Assembly (NCBI GenBank): GCA_035373905.1
Contig: DAOSOK010000013.1
Location: forward strand, 51,579-115,578
Reading direction: 5' to 3'
DNA from: Candidatus Ozemobacteraceae bacterium
GTDB lineage: Bacteria > Muiribacteriota > Ozemobacteria > Ozemobacterales > Ozemobacteraceae
Length of the DNA: 64,000 nt
The notes under the pieces: model-generated
What the model was told of the DNA's origin: nothing
What the model saw: only the letters and a program-made list of their open reading frames with translations
The model's database searches: none
Made by a program: the position numbers and the translations under genes
In this document: positions 1 to 8,235 of the stretch, one piece after another
How positions within the stretch are numbered: position 1 is the first letter of the stretch
Layout of the letters: every line of letters begins with the position of its first letter

Positions 1-1126
1 CGCCGATCGGGTAGTTCGGCTCGATCTGCTGGATCCGCTCCATGGTCAGCCTGGCCTTGATCGGGTTGTTCGTCAGCAGGTGGCACTTGTAGGCGCCGAC
101 CAGCGCCCGCAGGTTGAACGAGTCGGCGGCAAGGGCCTCGAGATAATGGTCGAGGGCTTCCTTCGCTTTCTTCATCTGCGAGGTCGAGCCGGCGAGCTGC
201 TCCTCGGCGAACAGCAGGCACTCTTGCCCCTTGATGAGGCTCTCCTCGAGGCTCTGCAGCTCGATCTTTTTTTTCAGCCGTAACGCCTCGTTGTCGCCCT
301 CGACAAGCCGCAGGAGCGTATCGACGCATGCCCTTGATTCGCGCAACCGACCGAGCTTGAACAGGATTTCCCCCTTGAGCAGAACGAGCCCGCGATGTAT
401 GGGCAGCACATCCTCGACGATGCCAGCCACGCGCAGGGCATCCTCGTATTTCTCGACCGACGCGAGGGCCTTGCATTCCACCCAGACCAGGTGAGACCGC
501 TTCTTGTTCATCTCGATCCAGTATTCCTGGGCTTTGTGCAGCCGGTCCTTCAGCTGGACGATCAGGTCGGCGCGGCCCAGCTCGGAATAACAGACCGACA
601 GCCCCCGGAGCCCGTCGATATGCATCGGTTCGATTTCAAGTACCTTTTTATATATTTCAAGGCATTCTTCAATATCGGGAATCAGCTCGGCCTGCATCTT
701 CTGAGGGTCCTTGTCCGCGGCCGCCTCGTCGGTGTGCTGCGGTTCGAGCAGAGAAAGGGATCTCGACAGGATCTCCTGCCATTGGGCGCGCGCCTTTTCC
801 AACTGTCTCGTCAGCAGCATGGCGCGAAGATCGGTATACTCGCGACGGTTTCCCATGAAGACGGGAAGTTCGTAGTGGAGCTTCTTGAAAACGTTGTAGG
901 CAGCGCCCGTTTCATTCCGCGCCAACAGTAGCTTTCCGGACAGGAACATCGTCGTCGCGGTTTCACCCGTGCGGTTTTTCAACTCTCCCAGGCGACGTTC
1001 GGCCAATTCATACTTCTCGAGGAGAATCGCGTCGATGACGGGCTGTGCGCCCTCGTCGAGAAGCCTGTCTTCCTGCTGGAATTCATCCGTCACGGCAGAT
1101 TTCGTCTCTTTCCGCTCCTGTGACAT
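1..1126 (-). CDS. TPR-repeat protein, C-terminus cut by window edge
   Basis: The minus strand is open from ATG at 1126 to the window edge (about 375 residues seen). It is rich in Leu/Ala/Glu helical pairs, for example an IYKKVLEIEP...GLRGLSVCYSELG unit and a LFKLGRLRESRACVDTLLRL unit, which look like tetratricopeptide repeats. The N-terminus (MSQERKETKSAV) has no signal peptide or membrane segment, so it is probably a cytoplasmic scaffold. GAAGGA lies directly against the ATG, an unusually short spacing, but no in-frame alternative start exists before an upstream stop. It is divergent from the gene at 1402. Specific function unknown. Confidence 0.75.
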   Translation of the reverse strand, partial: MSQERKETKSAVTDEFQQEDRLLDEGAQPVIDAILLEKYELAERRLGELKNRTGETATTMFLSGKLLLARNETGAAYNVFKKLHYELPVFMGNRREYTDLRAMLLTRQLEKARAQWQEILSRSLSLLEPQHTDEAAADKDPQKMQAELIPDIEECLEIYKKVLEIEPMHIDGLRGLSVCYSELGRADLIVQLKDRLHKAQEYWIEMNKKRSHLVWVECKALASVEKYEDALRVAGIVEDVLPIHRGLVLLKGEILFKLGRLRESRACVDTLLRLVEGDNEALRLKKKIELQSLEESLIKGQECLLFAEEQLAGSTSQMKKAKEALDHYLEALAADSFNLRALVGAYKCHLLTNNPIKARLTMERIQQIEPNYPIG

Positions 1127-1341
1127 TCCTTCACCGCCGTTATTTTCGGATTGATCGGCTCGCTTGCCGCCAGTCGATGAGCAATACCTTCGTCGAATCT
1201 GACTCGATGCCCAACTGCCGAAGTTTATCGGTTCGGCGAACCTTTCGTCAACTTGCGAAAAATTGATTCAACCGCATGGTTCCCTTCGAAGTTGATCTCT
1301 AGATCCGTAATACGTACGCTCTGACATCAGAGTGGAGAAAT

Positions 1342-1370
1342 TTTACACATGTTTGTATTCAGAGTAGAAT
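1342..1370 (+). promoter_or_regulatory. sigma70-type promoter for the 1402 gene
   Basis: TTTACA (1342-1347), a 17-base spacer and TAGAAT (1365-1370) match the housekeeping consensus at 5/6 and 5/6. The predicted start, about 1377, leaves a 25-base leader containing the AGGAGG ribosome site. It may also serve comM, 12 bases beyond the first gene. Confidence 0.6.
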
Positions 1371-1401
1371 GGGAGAGAAGTGAAATTCAGGAGGTTCAAC
1401 C

Positions 1402-1905
1402 GTGAAATCGTCGTTCAGGCAGTTCTGCTGTCTCATTCTCGTTGCCTCGCTCCTTTTCCAGACCGTTCCGATGGCCATGGCACAGGTCTGCCGGCCCGCG
1501 GGGCCGACGGCTGCCGTCTACAACGAACTTCTCGAGGCGCGGCGCATCTTGGGCATGGATGCCGGTGCGAAGGCATCCCAGGACTGCATCGTCCCCCTCG
1601 ATCGCGCCAAACAATTGGTCGCCGCCCGTGAATTTTCGAAAACCCATTCAGCTCTCGCATCGGACCTGATGCGCGGCATCGAAAAAGCCCGCCTCAAAGT
1701 GCTCTGGAATGACCGTAACGAGGCCCTCATGATCGTGAACCGCCTGCTGGGCCTTCTCGACGATTACGCGAAAAAGCCGATCCCCCAGACGCCATGCGGA
1801 AACGGCCCCGGCGCAGCCAGCGCGTTCGGTGCGGCCGTCGTCGCCGGTCTCGGCGCCCTGTTCGTCGCCATCATGTTCGGATTCGGCCAGGTTTCTCACC
1901 GCTGA
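1402..1905 (+). CDS. small exported protein, unknown family
   Basis: 167 residues from a GTG start at 1402, chosen because AGGAGG (1389-1394) lies 7 bases upstream. A signal peptide (residues 1-27: basic n-region, LILVASLLF core, cut near AMAQ) precedes an alpha-helical region with scattered cysteines (VCRPAG, SQDCIV, TPCGNG). A second hydrophobic stretch near 145-163 (AAVVAGLGALFVAIMF) could anchor the C-terminus in the inner membrane. It lies 12 bases before comM and may be co-transcribed with it. I do not recognise the family; a link to DNA uptake is only suggested by position. Confidence 0.7.
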   Translation: MKSSFRQFCCLILVASLLFQTVPMAMAQVCRPAGPTAAVYNELLEARRILGMDAGAKASQDCIVPLDRAKQLVAAREFSKTHSALASDLMRGIEKARLKVLWNDRNEALMIVNRLLGLLDDYAKKPIPQTPCGNGPGAASAFGAAVVAGLGALFVAIMFGFGQVSHR

Positions 1906-1917
1906 TTCGATCGCCGC

Positions 1918-3477
1918 ATGTTCACGCGGGTGGTTTCCGGGGCGATCACGGGGTATGATCCGATCCTCGTCGAAGTAGAGGTCGATCTCGCTCCGGGTCT
2001 GCCGACGTTCAACGTCGTCGGATTGCCCGACACCTCGGTCAACGAATCGCGCGAACGCGTCAGAGCCGCGATCAAAAACGCCGGCTTCGATCTCCCCGCA
2101 AAGCGGATCACGGTGAATCTCGCCCCGGCCGACATCCGGAAAGAAGGCTCGGGGCTCGATCTTCCGCTCGCACTGGCGCTTCTGACGTGCGCCCAGGCCT
2201 TTCCGGCCGACAAACTCGAAGATCTGCTGATCATCGGCGAACTCTCCCTCGACGGCCGCCTCAGGCACACGAAGGGCATCCTTCCGCTCGCGCTGCTGGC
2301 ACGGGAAAAGGGCCTTCGAGGACTGATCGTCCCCGCCGCCAACGCCCGGGAAGCCCGCGTCGTGCCCGGCCTGAACGTGCACGCCTTCGAAACCCTCGCC
2401 GACCTCGTTTCGCAGCTCGTCTCTGCAGGCGATCTTCCTCTTCAGGCGGGCAAAGAGGAATCCGAAGTGGTCTCATCGACGTCCGAAGACGGCGAAGCGT
2501 CGTTCAATCACATCGATCTTGCCGAAATCAAGGGCCAGACGGCCTCACGCCGGGCCATCGAGATTGCCGCGGCAGGCGGCCATTGCCTCCTGCTCTCCGG
2601 GCCGCCGGGTTCCGGAAAGACGATGCTGGCACGGGCTCTGCCCACGATCCTGCCGCCGCTGACGTTCGACGAGGCGATCGAAGTGACTCGCATCTACAGC
2701 GTGCGCGGTCTGGTTCCGCCGGGTGGGGGCCTGATCGAGCGGCGCCCGTTCCGCGACCCGCACCACACCGTTTCCGACGCGGCGCTGATCGGCGGCGGCC
2801 GCACGCCCGGTCCGGGAGAGGTTTCCCTGGCGCATCACGGCGTGCTGTTTCTCGACGAGCTTCCCGAGTTCCGCAAGGCGGTCCTCGAAGGACTTCGCGA
2901 ACCCCTTTCCGAAGGCAGAGTCTCCATCTCCCGAGCGGCCGGGGCAGCCTGCTTCCCCGCCCGCTTCCTGCTCGTCGGGGCGATGAACCCCTGCCCGTGC
3001 GGTTTTGCGGGCGATCCCGCCAGGCACTGCACCTGCTCGGCCCGCCAGGTTCTCGCGTATCAGCAGAAACTCTCGGGGCCGCTTCTCGACCGCATCGACC
3101 TCCACATTCACGTGCCGCGCCTTTCCCCGGAGGAACTCTCCTCGTCCAAGCCGAACGAAGACTCGGCAACCGTCCGGGAGCGCGTCGCAGCCGCGAGGCG
3201 GCGTCAGCACGCGCGCCATCCGCGCGGCCCCCTCATGCTGAATGCGCATCTTCCCCCCCGGCGGCTCAAGTCGGATGCGATTCTCGACGATGCGGCGCAG
3301 CATCTTCTGCTCCAGGCCGTCCGTCGCTTCAACCTGTCGGCCAGGGCATACGACAAGATCGTCCGCGTCGCCCGCACCATCGCCGACCTGGAGGGCACCG
3401 CCGGCATCTCTCCTGCCCACGTCGCCGAAGCCGTCCAGTATCGCCTCTTCGAAGCCCCCAACGCCGTTCCCAGTTGA
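1918..3477 (+). CDS. comM: ComM/YifB family Mg-chelatase-like AAA+ ATPase
   Basis: 519 residues, the normal length for the YifB/ComM family. The N-terminal S5/Lon-like domain (about 1-170; start MFTRVVSGAITGYDP, then GLPDTSVNESRERVRAA) is followed by the AAA+ Mg-chelatase core with Walker A GPPGSGKT near 228-235 and Walker B LFLDELPEF. The motif MNPCPCGF and the C-terminal helical domain ending near 510 are typical. In naturally transformable bacteria ComM is a hexameric branch-migration helicase that extends heteroduplex during recombination of imported DNA. The type IV pilus cluster elsewhere in the window makes transformation possible, though comM is also widespread in non-competent species. 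Confidence 0.95.
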   Translation: MFTRVVSGAITGYDPILVEVEVDLAPGLPTFNVVGLPDTSVNESRERVRAAIKNAGFDLPAKRITVNLAPADIRKEGSGLDLPLALALLTCAQAFPADKLEDLLIIGELSLDGRLRHTKGILPLALLAREKGLRGLIVPAANAREARVVPGLNVHAFETLADLVSQLVSAGDLPLQAGKEESEVVSSTSEDGEASFNHIDLAEIKGQTASRRAIEIAAAGGHCLLLSGPPGSGKTMLARALPTILPPLTFDEAIEVTRIYSVRGLVPPGGGLIERRPFRDPHHTVSDAALIGGGRTPGPGEVSLAHHGVLFLDELPEFRKAVLEGLREPLSEGRVSISRAAGAACFPARFLLVGAMNPCPCGFAGDPARHCTCSARQVLAYQQKLSGPLLDRIDLHIHVPRLSPEELSSSKPNEDSATVRERVAAARRRQHARHPRGPLMLNAHLPPRRLKSDAILDDAAQHLLLQAVRRFNLSARAYDKIVRVARTIADLEGTAGISPAHVAEAVQYRLFEAPNAVPS

Positions 3478-3512
3478 ACGCCACGCCATGATGGCGCGGT
3501 ACCGGGGAAGCG

Positions 3513-3542
3513 TTGACAGGCGGGGGCCGGGTATTGCATCAT
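3513..3542 (+). promoter_or_regulatory. possible promoter for the 3575 gene
   Basis: A perfect TTGACA (3513-3518) is followed after 18 bases by CATCAT (3537-3542, 4/6). The predicted start near 3549 would leave about 26 bases of leader with a GAGAGGAG ribosome site. The weak -10 fits a gene that might need an activator. Confidence 0.45.
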
Positions 3543-3574
3543 GACACGACATTCAAGGATACGAGAGGAGCCAC

Positions 3575-5020
3575 ATGATTCAGACCGATTTTCTCAAGGG
3601 AGTCGCTCTTTTTTCAGGTCTCGGCGATGATGAATTCAAGCGCCTGAACGAGCGCGCCGAAGTCGTCAAGTTCGTGCGTGATGCCTTCATCTGCAAAGAA
3701 GGCCAGAAAGCCGACTCGATGTATATCATTCGCTCCGGTATCGTCCAGGTGTTCTGCGACGACGGACACGGCGGCAGAAAGATCCTGACCCACCTGAAGC
3801 AGGGCGAGTATTTCGGGGAAATGGCCCTGTTCACCGATGAACCGCGCACCGCCAGCGTCATCGCCCTCGCAGAGACGGACGTGATCCGGCTCAAGAAGGA
3901 TGACCTGTATGCGATTCTCGAGTCGGCACCCAAGGTCTCGATCGCCATCATTCGCACCCTTTGCGAACGCCTCGCCCGCGCGAACATCGGAAGCGCCGGA
4001 GTCAAGACCGGCTCGGTGTATGCGGTCATGGGCCCCGACACATCGTCAGGCAAGAGCCTGTTCGCGCGCAACCTCGCCCTCGCGATGCAGCAGAATCTCG
4101 GCAAGGACGTTCTCCTGTTCGACCCGAACCTGCGTGACGACCGCGTCGCCCGCCAGCTCGGCGTCGAGCAGCGCTCGCGCATCATCGACGAGCTCGTCGA
4201 CCGCGAGCGGATCGCCGACCTGAAGAAATACATCGTGAAGGCCCCCTGCGGCCTCATGACGCTGCTGCCCCAGGAAAACGGCCTGACCGACCTCCGCCTG
4301 AAGGAGTTCCACACCTTTGCCCTGATCAAAACCATCCTCGAATCCTTCGAGTTCATCGTCATCGATTCGAGCTCGATGTTCACGAAAGTGACCAAGGAGA
4401 TTCTCGAGTCGAGCAGCAAGATCGTGTATCTGATCTCGAGCAAGAACGTCTCCGTGCGCGGCCTGATCGACCATTTCGAGGAAACACGCCGCACCTGGAA
4501 GATCGCCCCCGAGCGCGTTGTCTACGGCGTAAACCGACTGACCGACGATCCGAAGCAGGAAGGCGTCATATCCGAGGCTGACCGCAAGCTCATCTCGTTC
4601 GAGATCCCCTTCGACAAGGCGCTTCACCAGCGCCGCGAGCCCGATCGCGAAACCCTGGTGCAGCGCGACCCCGCCCACCCGCTCGCCACCGTCGCGAAGA
4701 AGCAGGCCGAAGCGATCCTCTACGACCAGGTTCTCACGATCGCCCTGCCGGCTCTCGAAAACGACGCCGCCCGCCGCGAGCTCGCGAAACGCTGGGCCGA
4801 AACCGGCGTCCAGGAACTGTCGAAGAGCCTGCGCAACGTCGAGCTCAAAAGCTCGAAAGATGCCCAGGGCAACGCCTGCCACCTGCTGAGCGGCCGCACG
4901 GCAAAATGGCTGCTGAACCAGCAGATGGTCACCGTCATCGACTTCGCCGGCAAATACAAACAGGAGTTCGCCCTCGACAAGATCATCTTCACCCTCAACG
5001 GCCAGGAAAGCACCGTGTAA
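3575..5020 (+). CDS. cyclic-nucleotide-binding domain fused to MinD/CpaE-like P-loop protein
   Basis: 481 residues; GAGAGGAG precedes the ATG. Residues 8-140 form a CRP-type cNMP-binding domain with the hallmark GEYFGEMALFTDEPRTASV, so it should bind cAMP/cGMP or a similar ligand. From about 148 a SIMIBI (ParA/MinD/CpaE) fold follows. Its P-loop reads GPDTSSGKS instead of KGGxGKT: the final GKS is kept but the signature N-terminal lysine is lost. Later strands (DVLLFDPNLRDD; FEFIVIDSSSMFTKV) fit the MinD fold. The tail (about 400-481) matches nothing I know. There is no DNA-binding helix-turn-helix, so it is not a CRP regulator; a role in positioning or pilus/motility control is inferred from the partner domain only. 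A strong terminator follows. Confidence 0.8.
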   Translation: MIQTDFLKGVALFSGLGDDEFKRLNERAEVVKFVRDAFICKEGQKADSMYIIRSGIVQVFCDDGHGGRKILTHLKQGEYFGEMALFTDEPRTASVIALAETDVIRLKKDDLYAILESAPKVSIAIIRTLCERLARANIGSAGVKTGSVYAVMGPDTSSGKSLFARNLALAMQQNLGKDVLLFDPNLRDDRVARQLGVEQRSRIIDELVDRERIADLKKYIVKAPCGLMTLLPQENGLTDLRLKEFHTFALIKTILESFEFIVIDSSSMFTKVTKEILESSSKIVYLISSKNVSVRGLIDHFEETRRTWKIAPERVVYGVNRLTDDPKQEGVISEADRKLISFEIPFDKALHQRREPDRETLVQRDPAHPLATVAKKQAEAILYDQVLTIALPALENDAARRELAKRWAETGVQELSKSLRNVELKSSKDAQGNACHLLSGRTAKWLLNQQMVTVIDFAGKYKQEFALDKIIFTLNGQESTV

Positions 5021-5040
5021 TAATTTCTCCTCGTGATGGC

Positions 5041-5081
5041 GAGCGCCGTGATCCGAAATGGATCACGGCGCTCTCTTTTAT
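5041..5081 (+). terminator. rho-independent terminator
   Basis: A perfect 14-bp stem, GAGCGCCGTGATCC (5041-5054) with its complement (5060-5073), 5-base loop GAAAT, then TCTTTTAT. It ends the 3575 transcript 20 bases after the stop. Confidence 0.9.
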
Positions 5082-5113
5082 CGATTCCCGTATATCAGGA
5101 GTCATTGCTGTAT

Positions 5114-5203
5114 CCCGTTCGTGCTGAGCCTGTCGAAGCACGAGATGTTCTCGCCCCCTTCGGCAGTCTCAGGACAGGCTTGGGCATGCTCAGGACGAGC
5201 GGG
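5114..5203. repeat. REP-like palindromic repeat, copy 1
   Basis: About 90 bases built from inverted units of the type CGTTCGTGCTGAGCCTGTCG / CGAAGCACGA and a central TCGCCCCCTTCGGCAG. The reverse complement of 7132-7220 aligns with it along nearly its whole length, so the two are the same element in opposite orientation. It lies between a terminator and the 3' end of the 5267 gene and has no coding content. Confidence 0.8.
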
Positions 5204-5266
5204 AGACATTCTCCAGAAACGAAATGGGTCATCCTCAACCACGAACCTTCTGTCGCAGAACCCGGT

Positions 5267-5848
5267 TCAGAAATGGTCCTGGGCGGGCGTGTCGAGCGGG
5301 CAGTCGAAGGCTGCTCTATAATTGTCATTGCTATTGTTTCCGTCGCCGTCCCAGCGGCCGTTGGCGAAGAACTTCAACTCGATCTCGAATTTGCCGAACT
5401 GCGGGTAGTATGGGGCGTTTCTGAAGAGCAGGTAATCGACGATCTCGCCGGGGCCGAGCGGCCTGAGGCCGCGCCCGACGGTCGGGTGGAACGAGAGAAT
5501 CCGAATGCGCTGGCGCCTGGCCGGCGTTTCTTCTTTCATCGTGATAAACTCGCGCGAGATGCCGTTGATGCTGAGGTAACAGTTCACCATGCCTTCCTGC
5601 GTGAGATACCCGTAATACTCGATGGTGACGGCAAACTCGCCCGGCCGCCGCAGCCACTCGACCGTGACGCTCACTTCGCCGTCGGCATCGACGAACGTGT
5701 GAGCCCGCGCTCCGATCGGCTCCTCATCAGGACTCAACATTCTGATGGTTTTTGGCTTCACGGCGGCCTCCCCCACTGCCTGAAACAAGAACAGGCTCGA
5801 AATCACTGCAATCACGAGGGCCAGAACGAATTCTCTCATCGGTTTCAT
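5267..5848 (-). CDS. exported hypothetical protein
   Basis: 193 residues from ATG 5848, preferred over an upstream in-frame ATG because GGGAGC sits 5-6 bases before it. A signal peptide (MKPMREFVLALVIAVISSLFLFQAVGEA, cut near residue 28) leads to a beta-rich domain (EVSVTVEWLRRPGEFAVTIEYYGYL...GKFEIELKFFANGRWDGDGN). The D-rich tail could bind calcium. It resembles a small periplasmic or surface beta-sandwich, but I cannot assign a family. It is followed on its 3' side by a REP-like repeat. Confidence 0.65.
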   Translation of the reverse strand: MKPMREFVLALVIAVISSLFLFQAVGEAAVKPKTIRMLSPDEEPIGARAHTFVDADGEVSVTVEWLRRPGEFAVTIEYYGYLTQEGMVNCYLSINGISREFITMKEETPARRQRIRILSFHPTVGRGLRPLGPGEIVDYLLFRNAPYYPQFGKFEIELKFFANGRWDGDGNNSNDNYRAAFDCPLDTPAQDHF

Positions 5849-6182
5849 TTTTTGCTCCCGAGAATCCACGAACCCGGCAATCCGGGCTCAACAGACTGAA
5901 CGGACGTGAAACGACGAGATGGTCTAAGCATATTTGATGCCAACTCAAGGAATTCAGTTCAGACTACGGTCCGGCATCTCCACGACAGGCCTCATGCCGT
6001 GCTTTTCATCTTCATGTACGACCTTGGAGACACGAAGTCTCGTGAACCGGTCGGCATACAAAAAATGTTGAATTTTTGGATATCAACTTTTTTCCCACGC
6101 CGGCCGATCCGGTCATTTTCTCTTTCCGCGGCAGGCTCCTGGTCGGGGCGACAGCGACAACGGTATTCTATATCTACCGTTT
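5849..6182. other. non-coding stretch upstream of the 5267 gene
   Basis: 334 bases with no supported gene. Only short inverted pairs are visible, such as GAGACACGAAGTCTC (6028-6042). It presumably carries the promoter of the 5848 gene and the 3' end of the 6183 transcript, but I see no convincing -35/-10 pair or terminator. Confidence 0.5.
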
Positions 6183-7040
6183 CTATTTCTGTTCGTATTT
6201 TTTACATTCACCGGAAACAAGCTCTGCGATGGCTTTGATGATGAACTCTTCAGGCTGCCAATGGAGCAACCACTGGTATCGATCGTCCATATCGACCTCC
6301 AGGAAATACGTCGTGCCATCGAGGCCGACTTTGGAGCCGCGAGATTTGAGGTTCCGGAATTCCGTCGATTCGAGGAGACGGCGAAGCTCTTTGAGGACGG
6401 TGGTGTTCAAGTGTAATTCCGCTCGGGGGACATTGAAGTGCGTCGGAGGAAAGGCGATTGCCCGGCCCGACTCCAGATCGACCTCGAAGGCTCCACTGAC
6501 CGTGCCCATCGGCTGGATCAGGATACGGAGAGTGTTTTTCGGAAGAGGCTTCCAGCCCTGGTTTATCCCGTAGCTTGCGATGAACGACAGCGCCGTCTTC
6601 CTGTCTTCGGTGCCAATCCGGGGGAAGAGGGTGGCCGCTTCATCACCAACAGCGTCGGAATTGTCGGTGAAATTGTTTTTCGCGAACAGAGCGATACTGC
6701 CCCAGTAAGCTTTCTTGAACGCGCCGTTCTGGTGGTCGAGGAAAAACACGCCCATGTCGCCGGGTTTCACCTGCGGGTCGAAGTCCTTCAGCCCGCCGCG
6801 GGTGCTCAGGACGAAGGTCGCTTCGGGGTCTTTCACATCTCCTTTCAGGATGGCGTGAATCCGGATGGTGACCGTGTCCAGATTTTCGTTGTTCTGCGGA
6901 ACGACGCGGAGCACTTCGCCAAGGACGATCAGATTCGCTCTCAGGGGAAGCTCCTTCAGCGGCAAAAGAGCGATCTCTGAAGCCGATACGGCAGTTGCGA
7001 AACAGAGAATTCCGACAATCATGACAAGCAGTTTATTCAT
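6183..7040 (-). CDS. exported hypothetical protein
   Basis: 285 residues from ATG 7040; GGGGGAG is 5 bases upstream, which excludes the GTG two codons earlier. The signal peptide is clear (MNKLLVMIVGILCFATAVSA, cut near residue 21). The mature part begins with a domain reminiscent of small secreted proteins that monitor an 'ILKG...TFVLSTRGG' beta barrel (LRANLIVLGEVLRVVPQN...TVTIRIHAILKGDV), then a helical C-terminus (VLKELRRLLESTEFRNL). I have no family name for it. It is transcribed in the same direction as the 5848 gene but 334 bases separate them. Confidence 0.7.
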   Translation of the reverse strand: MNKLLVMIVGILCFATAVSASEIALLPLKELPLRANLIVLGEVLRVVPQNNENLDTVTIRIHAILKGDVKDPEATFVLSTRGGLKDFDPQVKPGDMGVFFLDHQNGAFKKAYWGSIALFAKNNFTDNSDAVGDEAATLFPRIGTEDRKTALSFIASYGINQGWKPLPKNTLRILIQPMGTVSGAFEVDLESGRAIAFPPTHFNVPRAELHLNTTVLKELRRLLESTEFRNLKSRGSKVGLDGTTYFLEVDMDDRYQWLLHWQPEEFIIKAIAELVSGECKKYEQK

Positions 7041-7131
7041 GTTCACTCCCCCAGAAAGAATCGCCGTATGGACGGATAGACATCGTTCTTTCTTCTATAT
7101 TATTATCTATTGATTGCTGCGAGAAAAACAT

Positions 7132-7220
7132 CCGTTCGCCCTGAGCTTGTCGAAGCCTGTCCTGAGCCTGCCGAAGGGGGCGAGAGCCTCTCGTGCTTCG
7201 ACACGCTCAGCACGAACGGG
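7132..7220. repeat. REP-like palindromic repeat, copy 2
   Basis: Contains CGTTCGCCCTGAGCTTGTCG at one end and TGCTTCGACACGCTCAGCAC at the other, enclosing CCGAAGGGGGCGAGAG. It is the inverse-orientation homologue of copy 1 (5114-5203). It lies between two minus-strand genes. Confidence 0.8.
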
Positions 7221-7274
7221 AACGCGACATTGGCTTTTGTCATGCAGGAATTAACAATACATGAACAGGTTTCG

Positions 7275-7763
7275 TTAGGCCTGTCTCTGATCGCCCAGCA
7301 GTTCGAGCGTTCTGTCGTCCTGGACGCCGGAATAATACTTGTCAAGAATCCGGTGGAATGGCGACCCGGGAGGCGAGACGCGGGCGAACAGCGTGGCGCA
7401 GGATTTCAACTTCATGTCGTCCGGCGAGCCGAAGATTTCGTGGGCCGACCGGCCCTCGACGCCGAGAACGGTCTCGGCGCACTCGATGAGCCTTGGGCCG
7501 AGAACGGGATGAGCGATGTATGCCGTCGCCTCGGCGAGGCTTTTGATCGAATACATCTCGGAGATCGGGCTGAAGCCGAGACCTTCGAACTGCGGGAAGA
7601 CGAACCACATCCAGTGGGAACGTTTTCTGCCGTTTTTGAGTTCGACGAGCACGTCGTCATAAACATCGTTTTGCGCCTGCACGAAGCGTTCGAGGTTGAA
7701 CGCATCACCGGATGTTCCGATATTTTCGCCGTTTTTCGAACGACCTTGTTCATGATCGGTCAT
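7275..7763 (-). CDS. DUF1810 family protein
   Basis: 162 residues from ATG 7763 (GAGAGGAG, 5 bases away). The open frame extends 41 codons further upstream, but that part translates a palindromic repeat and is not real coding. Family hallmarks are strong: FNLERFVQAQNDVYDDVLVE, KRSHWMWFVFPQ, HPVLGPRLIECAE, and EIFGSPDDMKLKSCATLFA. DUF1810 proteins are small cytoplasmic proteins of unknown biochemical role, sometimes mislabelled calpastatin. No partner gene is evident; it is flanked by repeats on both sides. Confidence 0.9.
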   Translation of the reverse strand: MTDHEQGRSKNGENIGTSGDAFNLERFVQAQNDVYDDVLVELKNGRKRSHWMWFVFPQFEGLGFSPISEMYSIKSLAEATAYIAHPVLGPRLIECAETVLGVEGRSAHEIFGSPDDMKLKSCATLFARVSPPGSPFHRILDKYYSGVQDDRTLELLGDQRQA

Positions 7764-7831
7764 GGGGGCTCCTCTCGTATACATATTTGCATCATGGCTG
7801 CGCACACATTGACACATTTTCGCGTTTGCGA

Positions 7832-7861
7832 GGTGTGGGCGGGTTTCAAACCCGCCCCTAC
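7832..7861. repeat. GGGCGGGTTTCAAACCCGCCC palindrome, copy 1
   Basis: Near-perfect inverted repeat GGGCGGGTTT-C-AAACCCGCCC with CCTAC to its right. It lies upstream of the DUF1810 gene. Close relatives occur at 45531-45559 (perfect) and 61157-61184. Confidence 0.8.
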
Positions 7862-7939
7862 AGAAGATGTATGAAGGATGTCGCACAAGATATTATCATA
7901 TAGTTTGTATTATAATACCATCATCCAGAAGACTGCTGG

Positions 7940-8233
7940 CTATGCGAGGGCAAGAAGGAGGGCGAGGATGAGGCCCCAGGTGACGATCTTGAAGGTCAGA
8001 AAGCCGATGAAGAATTCGGGGTTTTCGCTGGAAAGGAGGTTCTTTCGATAATACCTGATATTCTGGACATAGTAGGCGGTAATGATGCCGTAGGCGAACA
8101 TGCTCGGCAGGGCCTGAGGATGCGGCGACAGGACGAGATCGAGATAGAAAATCAGAAGCGTCAGGTAAAACGAGATTCCGTAGGGCCAACAGCACTCCCT
8201 CGAATAAAATCGCCTGATATTGTTCAACAACAT
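7940..8233 (-). CDS. small membrane protein
   Basis: 97 residues from ATG 8233. The stop of the upstream nuclease gene is two bases before this ATG (TGAGGATG), so translation is probably coupled. Hydrophobic segments near residues 19-36 (ISFYLTLLIFYLDLVLS), 42-55 and 78-97 (FKIVTWGLILALLLALA) indicate an inner-membrane protein with two or three helices. No recognisable family. Coupling to a secreted nuclease suggests a linked function, but nothing in the sequence says what it is. Confidence 0.6.
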   Translation of the reverse strand: MLLNNIRRFYSRECCWPYGISFYLTLLIFYLDLVLSPHPQALPSMFAYGIITAYYVQNIRYYRKNLLSSENPEFFIGFLTFKIVTWGLILALLLALA

Positions 8234-8235
8234 CC

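Noticed and set aside
5114..5203. CRISPR or insertion sequence at the repeat copies
   Set aside because: Copies are scattered, inverted and without spacers of fixed length; no transposase lies inside.
7764..7886. N-terminal extension of the DUF1810 frame
   Set aside because: It translates the palindrome (GGFETRPHLANA), and GAGAGGAG supports the start at 7763.
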